Shown here: positions 62,145-64,000 of the stretch, one piece after another
Numbering within the stretch: position 1 is the stretch's first letter
Layout of the letters: each line of letters opens with the position of its first letter
From: an uncultured Clostridia bacterium
GTDB lineage: Bacteria; Bacillota; Clostridia; Christensenellales; UBA1242
DNA length: 64,000 bases
Assembly (NCBI GenBank): GCA_934793215.1
Contig: CAKVOP010000001.1
Span: 186,001 to 250,000 of the forward strand
Direction: 5' to 3'
Program-made: the position numbers and the translations under genes
Notes under the pieces: model-generated
Told to the model about the DNA's origin: nothing
What the model saw: the letters and a program-made list of their open reading frames with translations, nothing else
The model's database searches: none

Positions 62145-62188
62145 AAAAAGTGACAATTTGAACGAAAGTTCAGTTGGTCACTTTTTTG
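62145..62188 (+). terminator. Terminator after acpS
   Basis: AAAAAGTGAC pairs with GTCACTTTTT around an inner TGAAC/GTTCA stem, then T. Confidence 0.88.
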
Positions 62189-62247
62189 TATATAAAAATT
62201 TTTTACAGAGATACTAGTTGAAAGAGAATTTTAAAAGGAAAGAGGCT

Positions 62248-62490
62248 ATGTCGTACAAAAATGAACTTGAAAAATATGCACACGAAAATGAAGATGTTTT
62301 TAACGCAATTTTGCGACAAGATTTTCAGGCAAATTTTGAGCAGTTTGAGCATAAGATGTTAATAGAAAGGGAAACATTAGACAAGGTCTATGAAGATTTA
62401 TCTTGCCTTGAAAAAACTGACCTAGAAGATTTTATGCATAAGGAGAAAAATGACAGACCAAATAAGAAGAGGAGAAATTTATTACGCTGA
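62248..62490 (+). CDS. Putative antitoxin-position protein upstream of MazF
   Basis: An 80-residue charged, helix-rich protein with AAAGGAAAG ribosome-binding bases before the ATG; the frame opens 30 bp earlier without a site. It sits where the antitoxin of a MazF toxin is expected and overlaps the toxin gene by 41 bp. It does not show the AbrB-type MazE motif that I would expect; antitoxin function is inferred from position. Confidence 0.6.
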   Translation: MSYKNELEKYAHENEDVFNAILRQDFQANFEQFEHKMLIERETLDKVYEDLSCLEKTDLEDFMHKEKNDRPNKKRRNLLR

Positions 62491-62797
62491 TTTAAGCCCT
62501 GTTGTTGGATGCGAACAGGGTGGCGTTCGTCCCGTTCTTATTTTGCAAAATGATATTGGAAATAAATATTCGCCAACAGTTATTGTGTCTGCTATCACAA
62601 GCCAACTGGGCAAAGCCAAATTGCCGACGCACATTGAACTTCCTGCCGATAAATATAACTTGCCAAAAAATTCTGTTGCACTTTTGGAACAAATACGCAC
62701 TCTTGATAAGCGTCGTCTTCAAGAAAAGGTTACCACTTTGAGTGCTGAAAAGATGAAAGAAGTAAATCGAGCCTTACTCATCAGTCTTGGATTTTAA
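62450..62797 (+). CDS. MazF/PemK-family mRNA interferase toxin
   Basis: A 115-residue protein beginning QIRRGEIYYADLSPVVGCEQGGVRPVLILQNDIGN, with the SAITSQLGKAKLPTHIEL strand and the ALLEQIRTLDKRRL block typical of NdoA-like MazF. It cleaves single-stranded mRNA at short sites. Ribosome site AAGGAG. It overlaps the upstream small gene by 41 bp. Confidence 0.9.
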   Translation: MTDQIRRGEIYYADLSPVVGCEQGGVRPVLILQNDIGNKYSPTVIVSAITSQLGKAKLPTHIELPADKYNLPKNSVALLEQIRTLDKRRLQEKVTTLSAEKMKEVNRALLISLGF

Positions 62798-62983
62798 TTG
62801 TTTATACACACTGTCTACTATTTTTTGAGATATGGGGTCGGGGTGGACGCTGACAAGGCAAAATTTGTCTGCTAGATAATTACAGTATTCGTGATGATGC
62901 CAAAGATACTTATTTCGAATATATGAAGCAAGTGCCCCATGAATACTGACAATGTTGTCTTCTTCTTGAATTCGAAGTTTCAC
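62774..62983 (-). CDS. Possible small DUF6794-like protein
   Basis: A 69-residue frame from a GTG, converging with mazF and overlapping its 3' end. The sequence (IRNKYLW, then LADKFCLVSVHPDPISQKIV) resembles the C-terminal half of small DUF6794-type proteins, with HPD-x-S. The frame stays open upstream for a few codons with no ribosome site, so it may be the remains of a longer gene. Moderate confidence only. Confidence 0.4.
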   Translation of the reverse strand: MKLRIQEEDNIVSIHGALASYIRNKYLWHHHEYCNYLADKFCLVSVHPDPISQKIVDSVYKQLKSKTDE

Positions 62984-63092
62984 TTGATAGGTAAAATTCG
63001 CCAGTTATATCAACCCACATCAAGTACGCTAAATTTTTTAAAGTGAGTGCAGGTTATTTGTAGGGTCTTGTTGATTAAATGTTGTAATTTGG

Positions 63093-63121
63093 TTGACAAG
63101 GCTTTTATTTTGTTGTAAAAT
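63093..63121 (+). promoter_or_regulatory. Promoter of tRNA-Trp
   Basis: TTGACA (63093-63098), a 17-bp spacer and TAAAAT (63116-63121), 14 bp before the tRNA. Confidence 0.85.
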
Positions 63122-63135
63122 ATATCTGTTTTTAT

Positions 63136-63209
63136 AGGGGTGTAGTTCATCGGTAGAATAAGAGTCTCCAAAACTCCTGAGGTGGGTTCGACTCCTACCA
63201 CCCCTGCCA
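63136..63209 (+). tRNA. tRNA-Trp (anticodon CCA)
   Basis: Acceptor AGGGGTG/CACCCCT, anticodon loop CTCCAAA (anticodon CCA), T arm TGGGTTCGACTCCTA and encoded CCA after G. The anticodon stem has one non-standard pair at its top (A27-C43). It reads UGG. Confidence 0.93.
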
Positions 63210-63212
63210 AAG

Positions 63213-63246
63213 TAAGTCAATCATTTTTGAATTGGCTTTTTTTGTT
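63213..63246 (+). terminator. Terminator of tRNA-Trp
   Basis: AGTCAAT pairs with ATTGGCT (G-U included) and is followed by a long T-run. Confidence 0.75.
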
Positions 63247-63342
63247 TTTAAAAAATTAAGTAGAATCTCCCAAAAACTTGATTATTTTTTTGATTTGTTT
63301 AAATTTTGCAAAACCTTGAATACAATATTGCTTGGTTTTTCG

Positions 63343-63372
63343 TTGATTTGTTAGATGTTTTTATGTTATAAT
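63343..63372 (+). promoter_or_regulatory. Promoter of the acyltransferase gene
   Basis: TTGATT (63343-63348), an 18-bp spacer and TATAAT (63367-63372). Expected initiation is at about 63379, the first base of the likely GTG start codon. Confidence 0.6.
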
Positions 63373-63378
63373 CATGGA

Positions 63379-64000
63379 GTGGAATCAAAAAGGTTAATTT
63401 ATTATGATTTGTTAAAAGCATTGCTTATAGTTTTTGTAGTTTTAGGGCATGTTTTTGAGATTTTTATAGATAATGGGTTGATAAAATCGGCATATTTGAC
63501 AATTTATTCTTTTCATATGCCACTTTTTGTGTTTATCTCTGGTTTCTTTGCAAGATGGGGAAAAAGTCGATTTTTCGCTTATTTAATCATGTTTGTTGCT
63601 TTTAGTATTGTTCCAAAATTCGGCTTTTCTCTAATTACCAATTCAATTACGCTTAAATCTGTTTTAGATTCAATTCTTTCTCCAAGTTGGGGAATGTGGT
63701 TTTTGCTTGTTTTGCCTTTTTGGAATTTGAGTTTGCTTGTAGTGAAAAAAGTGAAATTATATCATGTGGCCATTTCTATTGCAATCGCTTTGGTCGTAGG
63801 GTTTATTCCTTTTGTGGGTGAGGTTTTGTCGCTCGGAAGAATGTTCTACTTTTTCCCATTTTTCTTGACGGGAAAGTTGTGTGGTCAAAATAAAGATAAA
63901 TTTAATCAATTTATCGAACAATCTCAAACGCTTTTCAAAAAATTTATTTCAGTCATCATTTTGCTTGCAACATTAATGGTTTTTGTTTTTATTTTTAAAG
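63379..64000 (+). CDS. Acyltransferase-3-family membrane protein, 3' end cut by window
   Basis: The open frame to the window end gives at least 207 residues. The family start KRLIYYDLLKALLIVFVVLGH (catalytic-type histidine in VLGH) and SFHMPLFVFISGFF are present, then several membrane helices. Such proteins add acyl groups to surface glycans. The start is probably GTG at 63379; a nearby ATG at 63374 is out of frame and stops quickly. No standard ribosome site. Confidence 0.8.
   Translation, partial: MESKRLIYYDLLKALLIVFVVLGHVFEIFIDNGLIKSAYLTIYSFHMPLFVFISGFFARWGKSRFFAYLIMFVAFSIVPKFGFSLITNSITLKSVLDSILSPSWGMWFLLVLPFWNLSLLVVKKVKLYHVAISIAIALVVGFIPFVGEVLSLGRMFYFFPFFLTGKLCGQNKDKFNQFIEQSQTLFKKFISVIILLATLMVFVFIFK

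Noticed and set aside
63010..63220. Two minus-strand open frames across tRNA-Trp
   Set aside because: They overlap a clear tRNA gene and its promoter.

Overview
The window is AT-rich, standard-code bacterial DNA from a low-GC Gram-positive lineage, most likely an uncultured gut-type member of the Clostridia. The evidence is a long SRP RNA with an Alu domain, two T-box leaders, a secG-rnr-smpB-ssrA cluster, a topA-(trmFO-like)-hslV-hslU cluster, a Ddh/DapB lysine pair, and a GGGtGRT/NifU-like pair. No species can be named from sequence alone. Promoters are easy to read (TTGACA, 17 bp, TATAAT-like) and AGGAG-type ribosome sites are common.

Positions 1-8440 are the right part of an integrated mobile element. 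It carries an excisionase-like end, a CHC2/Toprim primase fused to a RepA-like ATPase, a symmetric array of heptamers just 3' of it (candidate origin), a GC-rich segment resembling the HNH-terminase spacer of cos phages, a long hairpin, a second small HTH-type protein, and a tyrosine integrase with an extra HTH-like insertion. Three cargo genes follow, one a SEC-C protein with a PD-(D/E)XK-like core. The element stops at a tRNA-Arg(CCT) whose 5' half is duplicated 166 bp further on. The layout recalls phage satellites (PICI-like), but this is inference.

Positions 8.6-46 kb are mainly chromosomal housekeeping: a BspA-type leucine-rich-repeat surface protein, dapB/ddh, ttcA-like, DUF421, mtaB, rpsU, rplS, alkD-like, comM, dprA, topA, a TrmFO relative lacking both catalytic cysteines, hslVU, tcdA, thioredoxin, nifS/nifU-like, SRP RNA, a HEPN-like plus CBS protein, T-box-controlled ileS, a methyltransferase and a pseudouridine synthase, pepF, a metallo-beta-lactamase-fold protein, and an aminosugar locus (glmM, an acetyltransferase-only GlmU, and divergent glmS). 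A decayed TetR gene and gltX follow.

At 46.1-47.7 kb lies the most distinctive item. A 59-residue, seven-cysteine peptide with a strongly acidic tail has its own strong promoter, and a radical SAM/SPASM maturase overlaps its 3' end. This is a compact RiPP cassette missed by simple ORF length cut-offs.

Positions 47.8-64 kb hold tRNA-Gly(CCC), a cysteine amidase-like protein, small membrane proteins, secG-rnr-smpB-tmRNA, an acidic coiled-coil membrane protein, ung, two orphan proteins, the GGGtGRT pair, T-box-controlled tyrS followed by a YigZ-like gene, recX and acpS, a MazF-type toxin with an unusual upstream partner, tRNA-Trp, and a truncated acyltransferase-3 gene at the right edge.
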